From Antennarius striatus (Eukaryota > Chordata > Actinopteri > Lophiiformes > Antennariidae), in NCBI RefSeq assembly GCF_040054535.1, contig NC_090797.1, forward strand, positions 9,691,501-9,755,500: DNA of 64,000 nt. The letters are read 5' to 3'. Both the position numbers and the translations under genes were made by a program. Positions 50,901 through 61,720 of the stretch are shown here, piece by piece; position 1 is the stretch's first letter, and each line of letters begins with the position of its first letter. The notes below the pieces were generated by a model that saw nothing but the letters and a program-made list of their open reading frames with translations, was not told where the DNA came from and did no database searches.

Positions 50901-53798
50901 TTAACACTTGCATAACATGAGAAATATTTAGTGGCTCAACAATCAAAGTACGCTTGATCATGAAATCAGGCGTACTCTGAATGGGGCCAAGAAAGAGGAA
51001 TAAACATGGTAACATTTGTTTTAAACATGGTAACATTTGTTTTTACAGGTCAAGTTCTAAAATCACTGGATTCAACATTCTCCATTGAACAACTCCACCC
51101 CTTAAGAATGCCCATGTTTCAACTTCACGCTGCAAATTTCTCAAAAAAAAAAACTAAACAAACAAAGCAATAACAAGACAAAAATGAACAGAATTAAGCT
51201 CCTTGGCTATGCTAAAACAGTCCAGATGACATCACTGTGGCATCACTAGGATTATTCTTTTTTTTGTTCTCACAGGTTACCTGAATATCATGAATAAAAA
51301 TGTTGGTGTGTCAATCATAACATCAAAAAAGGAATTCTTTTACTTGTAAAAATTCAAATACTTAAGGCGTGTTCCAAAGTTTTAACCCAGTGTTTGATAG
51401 TAGAATAAACTAGGGTTAAACCCCTTTTAAATAAAACTCTCAACTACATATATGTCTTTCCCTTCAGTGAAAAGAGTTCTCTAATATGTTTTTTGCTCCA
51501 GGCAACACCACAAAAATATCTTTGGTTATATCAAAAGAATTATAAAATAAATTTACATATAGCTTTGACACAGGAATGAGAGAATAGTTGCAGTATTTGA
51601 CCACTAGATGGGGTAATTGTACAAGGTGATTTCTACAGAATAGTATACAGTACCTGAAGCTTGACAATGAAGCATCATTTTAAACAACAAACACTTTGCA
51701 TTCTCTATTTTGTTGTATGTAGGAAACGGCTGCTTCTGAAAAGCTAAGATAATCCCACAAAACTATATTAAGCCTTTTTGGTGTCTAAGCCATAAATAAT
51801 AAATTACATGTACCAAAGAAGGCCCTGCATATTTTTAAGGCAACTTGCAAATCCAAGCTTAGTCAGGAAGAATTTCTCTAACCCAACTGTACAAAAAGGC
51901 TTTTCATTTTCTGCTACTCTCTTCTGCTAACACAACTTTCCATCCATTGCTTCATCCCTTTCTCTGTTCTATTATTCTTCCTGATTTGCAACATTTTTGC
52001 TCTTTCATCCACCAGAAAAAAAAAAAAGCTGAAACCCAGGTTGATAAGGCGATCAAGGTTGAATGTTTCTTGAGATAAAGAGTGTGAAAACACATTTTGC
52101 ATGAATGCTTGCAGACATACAGGAGAACAAAACAATGCCTCCATTCTCTGGATCTATCACACCTTAAAAACTTCCTTTTGCTTCCTCTCAGCTGTGAATT
52201 ATAGGAGCTCTCATAAATAAAAACACAAAAACTTTGTCAGGCTGCTTTTTTCTGACAATATTTACCACTTGCTTTTTCTCTGTCTATTACAAAAACCAAA
52301 CCTATCTTCTATGTTTTTCTTCCTGCACCCAGCTAAGGTTTCTTTCCAACTTCCTCTAAACTGCTCAGTCGACTTCCAGAAACTGGACTAACCTCCCCAC
52401 TCAATTGAGGACAGGGGTCAAGTCTATACGAGGTACATCAGTCCATGTTCCATCAAACTCAGCTGGCGGAGCAAAAATACAAACAAATACAACCACTTCA
52501 TTATCATCCTCACTCCTTGAGACAACACCAAACTTATCACTGCACTCACAACCTTTCATTTGACTTTGTTTTCCCTCACTGCACCTCCAACACATTCAGG
52601 CTGAACTTTAAGGAGGCTGAAGTGTGCCAAAAATGATAAAAGATTTAAAATCAATTACAATAAATAAAAACACAGATGAGACTTAAGTAAAACCATATAT
52701 ATATTGAATACTACTTATTTTACTTAGATATTTGTTACAAGAAACTAAAGGAAGATAATTTAACAATACAGACTAAAAATATTGTCTAATTATGAATGGA
52801 TGGGTGCAAGAAAAATTAGGGATAAAAGGATTCTTAGAAGAAAACCTTCCATAAACAAATTTATGTAGTTGCTTTTGTATATTTGTGAAGTAAGTTTTTT
52901 TGAAAATGTTGTTGAAATTACAATTTTTGTACTCATGAATGTGTCAGCACACTAAATGAAAACTGTTAAAGTTGTAGCAAAGATACCCTATTATAGAATG
53001 AAAACATTAATGGCACACTTGAGACTCCATACATCATTCAGCCTTCTTGTTCCCATCAATAACATTTCTGAACTATAAGGATTAATAAAGCAAAATGCAA
53101 AAACATCTCTTTCTAACTTCCGGGGTATATTTTTGAACTTTATAGGTACTCCTGTTGTGTAGTCGTAGGATCCTCGCCGTTTACTTACTCCTAGTAATGG
53201 TCTGTATAAACTATTCTCTGTCTCTGTGTCAACTAGATTGGTGCTCTGCCTCTGCAGAACTAAATAAAATAAGACTTCTTGTTTGGAAGGGAAAAAAAGG
53301 TAAAAGCCTCCACCCATTTAAATAAAGAAAAAATATGTACAGACCTTTGAAACTAATTAAATAAAAATAACTCTACATATGGCCTTGAATCTTTCACAGG
53401 ATTAAAAAGAATAAACATGGAAGAGGAATCTGATAAACTGCATAAATTACGAGACTCCAGGAGAGACAGAAGAGAGGGATGACAAGCAGAGGGAGAGGAG
53501 GATTGAATATGGCACAGCGAACTGAATCTTTGGTGTGAGCCGACCGCTGGCAGCAGGTTGAACGAAGAGTCCCAGCTTTGTCCTTTCATTCCTCCGATTT
53601 AGTTCATTCCATTTCTTAAAATCATCCCTCTTCCTGTCTGTATCATCCCCTCTTCCAGGCGTTGGATCCTCTCTTCTCATTTCTTGTTCACATCATGTTC
53701 TTTCCATCAGAATTTACACTAGTTTTTCTCCCTGGAGAAGGAAAAGTCTCTTCCTCAGTTGGAGGGAGCAGCAGTCCCGTTCTGTGGAGGTTGATCCT
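47901..53798. other. AT-rich interval, partly rassf3 3' UTR
   Basis: No coding frame is credible. The right part follows the rassf3 stop and must include its 3' UTR; several minus-strand AATAAA hexamers (for example near 49001, 49050 and 49485) are possible ends, none decisive. The interval also holds a 21-bp tandem duplication (51001-51042) and two related segments near 49718 and 51390. Confidence 0.5.
51001..51042. repeat. Perfect 21-bp tandem duplication
   Basis: The unit TAAACATGGTAACATTTGTTT occurs twice without mismatch (51001-51021 and 51022-51042). It looks like recent replication slippage. Confidence 0.95.
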
Positions 53799-54952
53799 TT
53801 AGCAAGGCCCTCTGACCTCCCTCAGCGCCTCGTGCAGTCTCTGGCGATAGGCCTCGTAGCGGCGAATCACCGCCTGCCTCTGTTCACACTCTTCCTTGTC
53901 AAGGATCCGCAGGAAGTTACGCAGCTCGGGGATGGTGAATGCATCCCACTAGAAAGAGGTGACAACACTCATCATGCATGCAGCACATTTTATTTTGGTT
54001 GTTTTAGTTTTGTTTTTTTCTTTTGGTTGATGGACATTTAACAGTGGTTGTGATCCTACCTTTTTCATTCCATCACTTTTTAATAATGTTGATTCATTGT
54101 AAATAAATTCTGACAATAATAATTCATTATAATTATAGCGATAAAGAAAAGAGAAAATGAAGGATGAAAGGAAAGAATATGAAGATGAGTTTTTGGAGGA
54201 TTATCTGGTCAATGGGGACAAAGATGAGCGGAAAAGGATAATGGAAAAGAAAAAACATGAAAAATGAAAAAGGTGACAGAGATGGGAATAAAGAGCAAAG
54301 ATCAACAGAAGAATCATAACTGAAGGAAAATAACAAATAATCTATAGTCAGGGTTGTTGTGATATCTCACATAAAACCAATGAATAATGTCTGAAGTAGA
54401 TTTATTTATTGTCTGTCATCTTGATTTGCCGTTTTTAGAATTGTTTGACAGACAAAATTAATAGATGGAAATTTATGACACAGGAAATAGTAGGTCCACT
54501 CTATAGCTTTTTGTTATTTTAACTTCATAACTCAAAGTTTTTCTTTACCAACAGAGGTAAGTCTCCTTCAAAAAAACTTTAGGAGAAACCAAAGATGAAA
54601 GGAAGGAAAGATCAAGGGAGACAACAAGGAGCAGAAAGAGAGAAAAACACAAGATTAGGATAAGGATGATAACTAGCAGGGTGAATATGAGGAGGAAGTG
54701 GAGGATAAGATCCCAGGATAAGAGGAGGGTGAATCATAGGGATGGAGGTAGAGGAGGTGTTACCATCACTTCTCCCGTCTGCTGTTCTCTCAGTACAAAG
54801 CTGAGTGTGTCGGTGTCGGGTCCCGCCAGCAGACGAAGAAACAGAGGCTGCTCGTCATTCGCCAGCTTACACACGTATACTGCAGGACGGACACACACAC
54901 ACACGGTTAGTACAGTTTCTATGTTCCTTCTAGCCACATATATGGAGGTACC

Positions 54953-55036
<84 letters not shown>

Positions 55037-55873
55037 AACAAGGATGGCAGAAGATGAAGAAGATGGGTGTGGCGAATCAACAACCACAGTAATTTAGAGA
55101 GAGACAGACAGAAAGACAGAGAAAGAGAGAGTGAACAAGCGAAAGTGAGACAGAGAGAGTGAAAGAGACAAGTTTTCTCAAATAGTCTATAATTTTCAAC
55201 AACAAAAAAATCAGACACACAAGTTTTCTCTCATCCATTCTGAGCTGCATTCAGAACTGGGCTTAGAGAATAATGACGAAACAGGATTCTGTAGTCAGTC
55301 AGCCAGACAATAAGAACTGTTAGAGTTCCTTTCTATTGTAAAGAAAAACATTGTCTAATTTGCCACCAAATATCCTGAGATGTGCACATGTTGTTGATGA
55401 TGATAACACACAACATTTAAGGCGCTGTTCTGTATTAATACTCAATGGAGTATGTGCGCACACACACACAGTTCGACAGCAGAAGGTGGACCATCACCGG
55501 TGCACTACTGTGTACTGACATCACGCAGCAGTTTGTCTCCATATGAAGTCTTCATGTCTGCCATCGGGCTTGCGTCTAGACACAGACTTTTATTAGAAGG
55601 CTGCATCTCGCTTTATGTCTCCAGTAATGAGGTACAACCAGACTTGTGGCTAACATTTATCCCCCTTCACAGGGAGAAAAAAAAAACACCCACATTTCTT
55701 TAAACATTTGGAGACAAAATGTTTCACAAACTTCAAACAAGTAGCACAAATTCACTGAGGTCAAGTCATGTTTGAGAGTCAGAGGCTCATAAACTCCATT
55801 TTTCTCCTCTCCTTGGAGACGCTAGATAAACTAAAAGATAATATGATACACCCCACGAGCACACAGCAGCTGT

Positions 55874-55916
<43 letters not shown>

Positions 55917-56150
55917 TGCGTGCGTGCATGTGCATGTGCATGTGTATTTGCTGGGGGGGTATTCCAAGTGAGCCGTTCAAAGTGGGGACAGCTCTGTCTG
56001 TGGCATCAGGGTGAGGCAATCAGAAATACACTCTCACACCCTTCACACATACACACAAACACACACAGATCATCACTATGTCAGCAGCGCAGCATCTGAT
56101 ACTAAGTTCGGCATGTGTGGCATGAAACCTCTCGCCCCATCGCCCTCTCC

Positions 56151-56192
<42 letters not shown>

Positions 56193-56861
56193 CTTACCCT
56201 GCTCCTCTCTGTGGTAGCGTTTGTAAAGGGCGTATTTGGCCGGGTTGTCTGCAACCATGAACTTGTTCAGCAGGGCGACGATGACCTGAACACACACACA
56301 CAAAAATAGACCTCATGAAACCAGTGAACCTGAGAAAGAAGCAGGTCAACTCTGAAGCAGGATCACAACTTCGAACATCTTCAATTTGCACTCTTTCACC
56401 ATCTGTTTTACAACATCTTCAGTGATTTGATATTTTTATATTACTGTTCCATTTACACTACCTGAAAATATGAAGGGGGATGATCAGATATAAATACGAA
56501 TCAATTACATTATCAGTAATGCATCAGGTTGAGAATCCATTAATTGTCAGTTCAAATAATCATGCATGCAGTCATACTGTTAAAGCTTTTCTTTGTCTTA
56601 CGTGACACCTTTACATTTCTATAGTGTTTGACAGGTGCAATAAAACAATATTTCATCTAGTTGGTTGAGCAGACGCCTGCCAGCTAATCAGAGCAAGTGT
56701 TTTCTCTAGCTGTAATGCCGTCAGTCATTGTGGATTAGTCACCAACCACAGAACAAAAGTCCCTGAACTCAACAAAGTTCCATAAACTTGAAAATTAATT
56801 ATCGGCTTCTGTTGAACCGGGAGCTCCTGTCATCCAACACCAATTATGTTCTGTTGACGCG

Positions 56862-56903
<42 letters not shown>

Positions 56904-59371
56904 AGCCACCTGTTTGACTGTGTTATTGGAGCTGATGTGGAGGGTGTTGGTGACTCCTCTGGGCAGATAGAAGGCCTCTTCTACGACGACTCCTCCCGCT
57001 GCTCTCTGACCGCCGCGCAGCGTCATCGGCCTCCTCAAATCCATCTGGACCTTGATGAAACCAGTATACACACCAGAGGCATTCTGGGAAGTAAGCAGAC
57101 AAAGAGTGTGTTGAAATACTGTTCATGGTTTAGAGAAGGCATGCAGTCCATACATTCACTATTGTGGAATAGTGAGCCTTCACTATTACTGGTCTGGTGT
57201 GCCGCTCCGCCTCCAACATGCCGATGTCAGACATGTCGTTCCCTTAATTTTCTCCAATCTTTTCTGCCCTTTTAACAGAGGGGGCTAAACAAAGGACTGG
57301 CCAGTCGGGGCTAGTTGGGAAAAAGGCATCATAGCTATTTCTAAAAAATAAAAAAAAATCCCAGACCTGAACCCAATAAAAAATCTTTGGAGATGAAAGT
57401 CTGTTTTACCCAGTAACAGCCCCAAAACCTGAAGGTTCTGGCGAAGATCTGTGTGGAGGAATGGGCCATAATTCCTGCTGTAAAACTGGTAAAGATGTAC
57501 AGGAAATATGATGATCTCTGTCATGGCAAACAAAGTTTTTTTTGTACCAAATCACACTCAACATTCATTTTTCAGATGTATCAGACACTTAAGTCATGCA
57601 ATAAAATGGAAATTAATACCTAAAATCATGCAATGTGATCTTCTGGACTTTTTAGATTCTGCGTCTCACAGTTGAAGTGTACCTTTGATTAAAAAAATTA
57701 CAGATATCTACATCCTTTGTGAGTTGGAAAACCTTTAGAATAGGCAGCATATTAAATACTTGTTCTCCCTACTGTGTGTCCTGACAGCTGAGATAGAAGT
57801 ATCCTGGAATTGAATGTAAAATCAGGTGATAAAGTTAACAATGAAGAAACCCAGTGACGCACAAAAGTCAGCCAAGTGTAACCAAAATGGATGAATGGCA
57901 AATTGATTAAGAGTGCGTGCTACATGATCCCTTCACAAAAGATCCCAGTTCAACCAATAATACCAACGTGTCCAGATGGGCCAGACAGGAGAGAGCATCA
58001 TAATCTCATTACTCCATGTGGTGCCTGGAGGACGGTGTGTTCATGAGACGGGGGAGTGGACAGAAATGACCAGGATGGACAGGAGTCAGAATAACAAGGA
58101 GAAACTAGTCTTTAAACATCCAATAAATCTAATCAATAAATAAATTAATCAACCTTACCTGGAACCTCCAAGTTTAGATTTCCCCCCATCGGTCAGTTAA
58201 GTTTGAAACTATATTTATCCTCTGCTCTCAGCTGTAGCTGGGATCAGTTTGCCGTTTGGACCTGACTTTAGAGCTCTGAGTCAGTTTGCAGTGATTGTTC
58301 TGTTGTGAAATCTATGCTAAAGCATAGCATTCAAGCAAGGGTGATAACTTTTGTTCAGTACAATCTTAAATATTGATTTAATCTCACCCTCTGCTTGTCT
58401 TGGAGGCTGACCTCTCTTGAGGATTGCTTGATTGTATTTAGCTTTTGAATAAACTACTGATATTTCTGATTCTCAATGTCTGTGCTTGCTTCCCCTTTTT
58501 TTTGCTGCCACAGTGCTGATCAAGAACATTTTCATTTTTACCTTAACGTTCCACTTTTTTCTTCTGAAAACTCCCCACCTGTGTTACAGGATTACCTCTA
58601 CATAACTCCTTTTTCACTGCATTGAACACTTATAGTGTCTCGTAGTTTTAAAACAACTTCAGAGATCTGTCAAGCTGCCAAGGAAAACATTGTGGGGGGA
58701 ACAATAGCAGGAACAACTCCACACCACTCTGATGTTATTGCCGAGGAATGCTGGGAGCAGGAGGACGGCAGCGTGGAAATATCAGCACACCTCAGACGTG
58801 GAGATTCAGAGCCCGCAGGATTCTGCATGTTTCAAATGTGTTATTAAGACTGTGTTATGTTGTGACTGTGTCAACATCACAGTGCTTTAACTTAAGTGTC
58901 AGTTTTTACTTTTATTTATCACTTCTGTGCATTTTATATATGTTATTCAAGTTTCAATCTGTGTGTCAAATATTCAGTTTAAACTTTTTTTCTTCACATA
59001 TTTGCTTTTGCTTTGTATTACACGTGTAACCCTTGGGGCGAGCTTTGTGATACTTTAATAAACTTTGACTGGACTACCTCTGGCAGACGTCATATGGCTG
59101 TTTAATGAAATTGGCAGCAGCACAAAGAATCTCTGATTGAGACAATACAGGTTCCAAAAGAGAAACCAGCCTGAAGACAAATATGTGCCACAGACTCAGC
59201 AAGTGTATAGGTGTGTTTGTGTGTCTGTGTCTGTGTGCGTGTGTGTGCGTGTGCTCCACTCACGAGTGTCATTTTGAGGTGGTCTTTGGTCACAGAGTTG
59301 TACAGCTCGATCTTCTGCCTGATTTCCTCCCGGCTGAATACCGTCCGCAGCTCTCTCTCCTTCTCCACATC
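53799..59371 (-). CDS. rassf3: RASSF3, Ras-association/SARAH domain protein (5' exon(s) outside the window)
   Basis: Adaptor of the RASSF1/3/5 group that binds Ras-type GTPases and, through SARAH, Hippo-pathway MST kinases (family knowledge). Exons on the minus strand: 59264-59371, 56910-57083, 56198-56285, 54764-54879, 53799-53948; all GT-AG, 636 nt, 211 residues plus stop. The first visible exon begins DVEKEREL, as at the equivalent human RASSF3 exon boundary, so an N-terminal exon must lie beyond 59372. None was found up to 64000. Features are YTGFIKVQMDL and NTLHISSNNTV (RA domain start), KYALYKRYHREEQVY, LRLLAGPDTDTLSFVLRE (RA end), and a C-terminal SARAH helix (WDAFTIPELRNFLRILDKEE). 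RASSF3 is preferred over RASSF1 and RASSF5 because of DVEKE, ALYKR-HRE-QVY and RYxAYRQ. The protein ends GPC instead of the human WKPD. CA/TG repeats lie against several of its splice sites. Confidence 0.92.
54956..55033. repeat. (TG)n microsatellite in rassf3 intron
   Basis: About 39 TG units. A shorter CA run (54889-54904) sits between it and the acceptor of the exon starting at 54879. Confidence 0.95.
55878..55942. repeat. (GT)n with TGCATG variants
   Basis: About 16 GT units decay into GTGCGTGCGTGCATG and repeated TGCATG units, in the same rassf3 intron. Confidence 0.9.
56152..56190. repeat. (CA)n microsatellite beside a rassf3 donor
   Basis: About 19 CA units. On the transcript strand this is (TG)n starting roughly seven bases after the donor of exon 56198-56285. 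Confidence 0.95.
56864..56902. repeat. (GT)n microsatellite beside a rassf3 donor
   Basis: About 19 GT units. On the transcript strand this is (CA)n starting about eight bases after the donor CAG|GTGGCT of exon 56910-57083. Confidence 0.95.
57355..57775 (+). mobile_element. Truncated Tc1-like element with 3' terminal repeat
   Basis: Plus-strand translation opens with DLNPIKNLW, the Tc1-family DLNPIENLW motif, and soon meets stops. The right end carries AATACTTGTTCTCCCTACTGT, which matches the terminal inverted repeat of a common fish Tc1-like family (recalled). The left part of the element is missing. It lies in a rassf3 intron. Confidence 0.75.
58575..59065 (+). other. Transcript-like stretch of unknown origin in rassf3 intron
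   Basis: A 70-codon open frame (58635-58847) is followed by AT-rich 3'UTR-like DNA and AATAAA near 59059-59064. It could be the end of a retrocopy or a non-coding transcript on the strand opposite rassf3. The predicted peptide is not recognised, and there is no clear splice acceptor or poly(A) tract. Confidence 0.2.
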
Positions 59372-61639
59372 CTAATGAGGACAGAGAGGGAATTGAAGGA
59401 AATGAGACATGATAGCTCCTAAAAACAACACAACCTCTGTTTGGTCAGCAGCAGCAGGAAAACAAAGATGAGGAGTTCCTCCCTGCAGCACATGACACTA
59501 AACATCAAGTGGAGAATCACGTCTGCATCCTTCATTCTAAATCAAATCACGTATTCTTTCTGTAACTTTCCGTAGAGCTTTCTCCACACTGACTTATACT
59601 TTAATAGTTCTTTAAGTATTCAAGGTCTTTCAAGGAATAGAATCCCAAATATCTACACTTCAATAAGGAACTGTAACATTTGTGATGTTTAATGTTTAAC
59701 AGTGAATATCTATGATCAGACAGCATGCAGGAACTATTCTTTTTATCAAACTACACCAGATGGTCATGCTTCTAGTCATGGATGAGAGGCTCAAGTTAAT
59801 GACATTAGTGATGTCCTCCTCGGCTGATCCATGACTATATACACACTTTGGTCTGCTGTGTGATACAGGGAGAGGATATTATCTAATTGACAGTCCTCAC
59901 AGCAAAGTCTGTGGATTATCTTTAGTAACTGAAATGATTTTTGGATAGAGACGGTGCTGCTGAGTAATTGTTCATGCTTTAAGCTTTCAAGCGATGTGAC
60001 ATTTCCCAACGACCAGCAAAAGACAACAAGAACCAAGGCAGTCACAGACTGCAACACCCCACGACATCCCTGAACTCAAAATTTTACCCTGACCTACTTG
60101 CATAGGTCAAAGATAAAAGCTAGTGCTCTGACCTACTGTCATAGATCAAAGTTGATCTATGGTCTTACTCACACTGGCCTTCTCCCATATCTTTCTATCT
60201 TATCCGGTTCCTGAGTGTACAAAAGTGAAAATTTGACGTTGACCTAGTTTTGTCAAGGTCAAGGTCATCATCTCATTTTCATCACCGCTGTGAAAAAACA
60301 TTTCCGATTAGTCAATTCTGTGTGACTGACTGATGTAATTTTAGACAAATTATGCACAGGTCCTGCAGGGCAGAGCATGCTGGTCAAACACAGAATGACC
60401 AAAGATGTCATCAAAAGTCACAAATGACTGCTTAAGCAAACAGGAGGTTGTTTTGACTCGAATTTTGATACAGAAAGGATTCAAACAGGTTGTGATGTGG
60501 GTACAAAGTCTGTATGTTGACCGTATGTGAGGACAGCCAGCAGCTGCTGTTTATGTATAAATAGCTGGAGAAGGTGTGGTAGGCCGGAAGGTCAAGACTG
60601 AGGTCAGCTGATAGAGAAAGTTCTAGTCAAACACCACACACACTGTTTAATGCTGTATTTCAAGCACAGAGTGACGGAAAAAACATAAGAAGCTGTCATT
60701 TTACACAACAACCTTGAAACAACCAATGGCTGTCAAGGTTTTCCTTTCCTTTATCTCTCGGTATAATGTAAAAATATTTTCTTGCTTTGTAATGAGAAAA
60801 ACTAAAGATGCTTCTTTGGATTCTGTGAAATGATGTTTGCCAATTCTGAGCCATTAAATGAGTAAATATTTACTGTACATACAGTCGTTTTCTGGTGTTG
60901 CAGTAACCTTAAGCTGTTTTAATGCTTTAATTGTTACTGGTTGTATTGCTTATAATGAACAACTGCAGGCAAATGTAAAATCTCAGTTTTATTTTATCCA
61001 GTTTAGCAGAACAAAACCTCACTTATACAATGAATTAAACAAAACATCAAAACACAGCACTTTGTACTTCCTGTTTATTGACTTTTTATCAGCATCTAGT
61101 CATTCTCTCCTTCAACCAGATCATTATTACCAGCCTTTGAAAATCCACTATTGATCAGCCAGAAGTTTAAAGACATAAACCAACAAAGTCTGAAAGTCTG
61201 TCCATGTGAAAGTTGCACATTCACCACTTCAAAGCCACAAACAACCAGAGTCAGACGTATAAAACAGAATGCAAACACACTGAAGTCTGTCCTGGTGTTT
61301 TCTGTCTTCTGTGTGTCTGTGAGTGCCGATACAGTCAGTTTGATTCCCCAGTGTAGTGTGTGTGCTTACATGGGCATAGTGCAGCCCTCCACTCCATCTA
61401 TTAAAAACCACATACACATAGTGCAGAATCCAGAGAGGCTTTGAAGGCACACACACCCTTATATGGAAAACACACACTTCTCAAGGAAAGACAAGGTGCC
61501 AATACAGCATGTGCAAACACAGCACACACACATACAGCACACACACACGCTTTTTGAGCCTCTAACGTTGTCACGTCCACTGATCTATTGCTCACAGAGG
61601 ATTAGGAGTACAAAGCAGACCAACACACACACGCACGCA

Positions 61640-61720
<81 letters not shown>

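Noticed and set aside
54133-54336. Phe/Leu/Ser-rich minus-strand frame in rassf3 intron
   Set aside because: It arises from purine-rich low-complexity DNA and shows no family resemblance.
58140-58500. Possible solo LTR
   Set aside because: There is an AATAAA and a rough TG..CA outline, but I found no target duplication, primer-binding site or matching second LTR.
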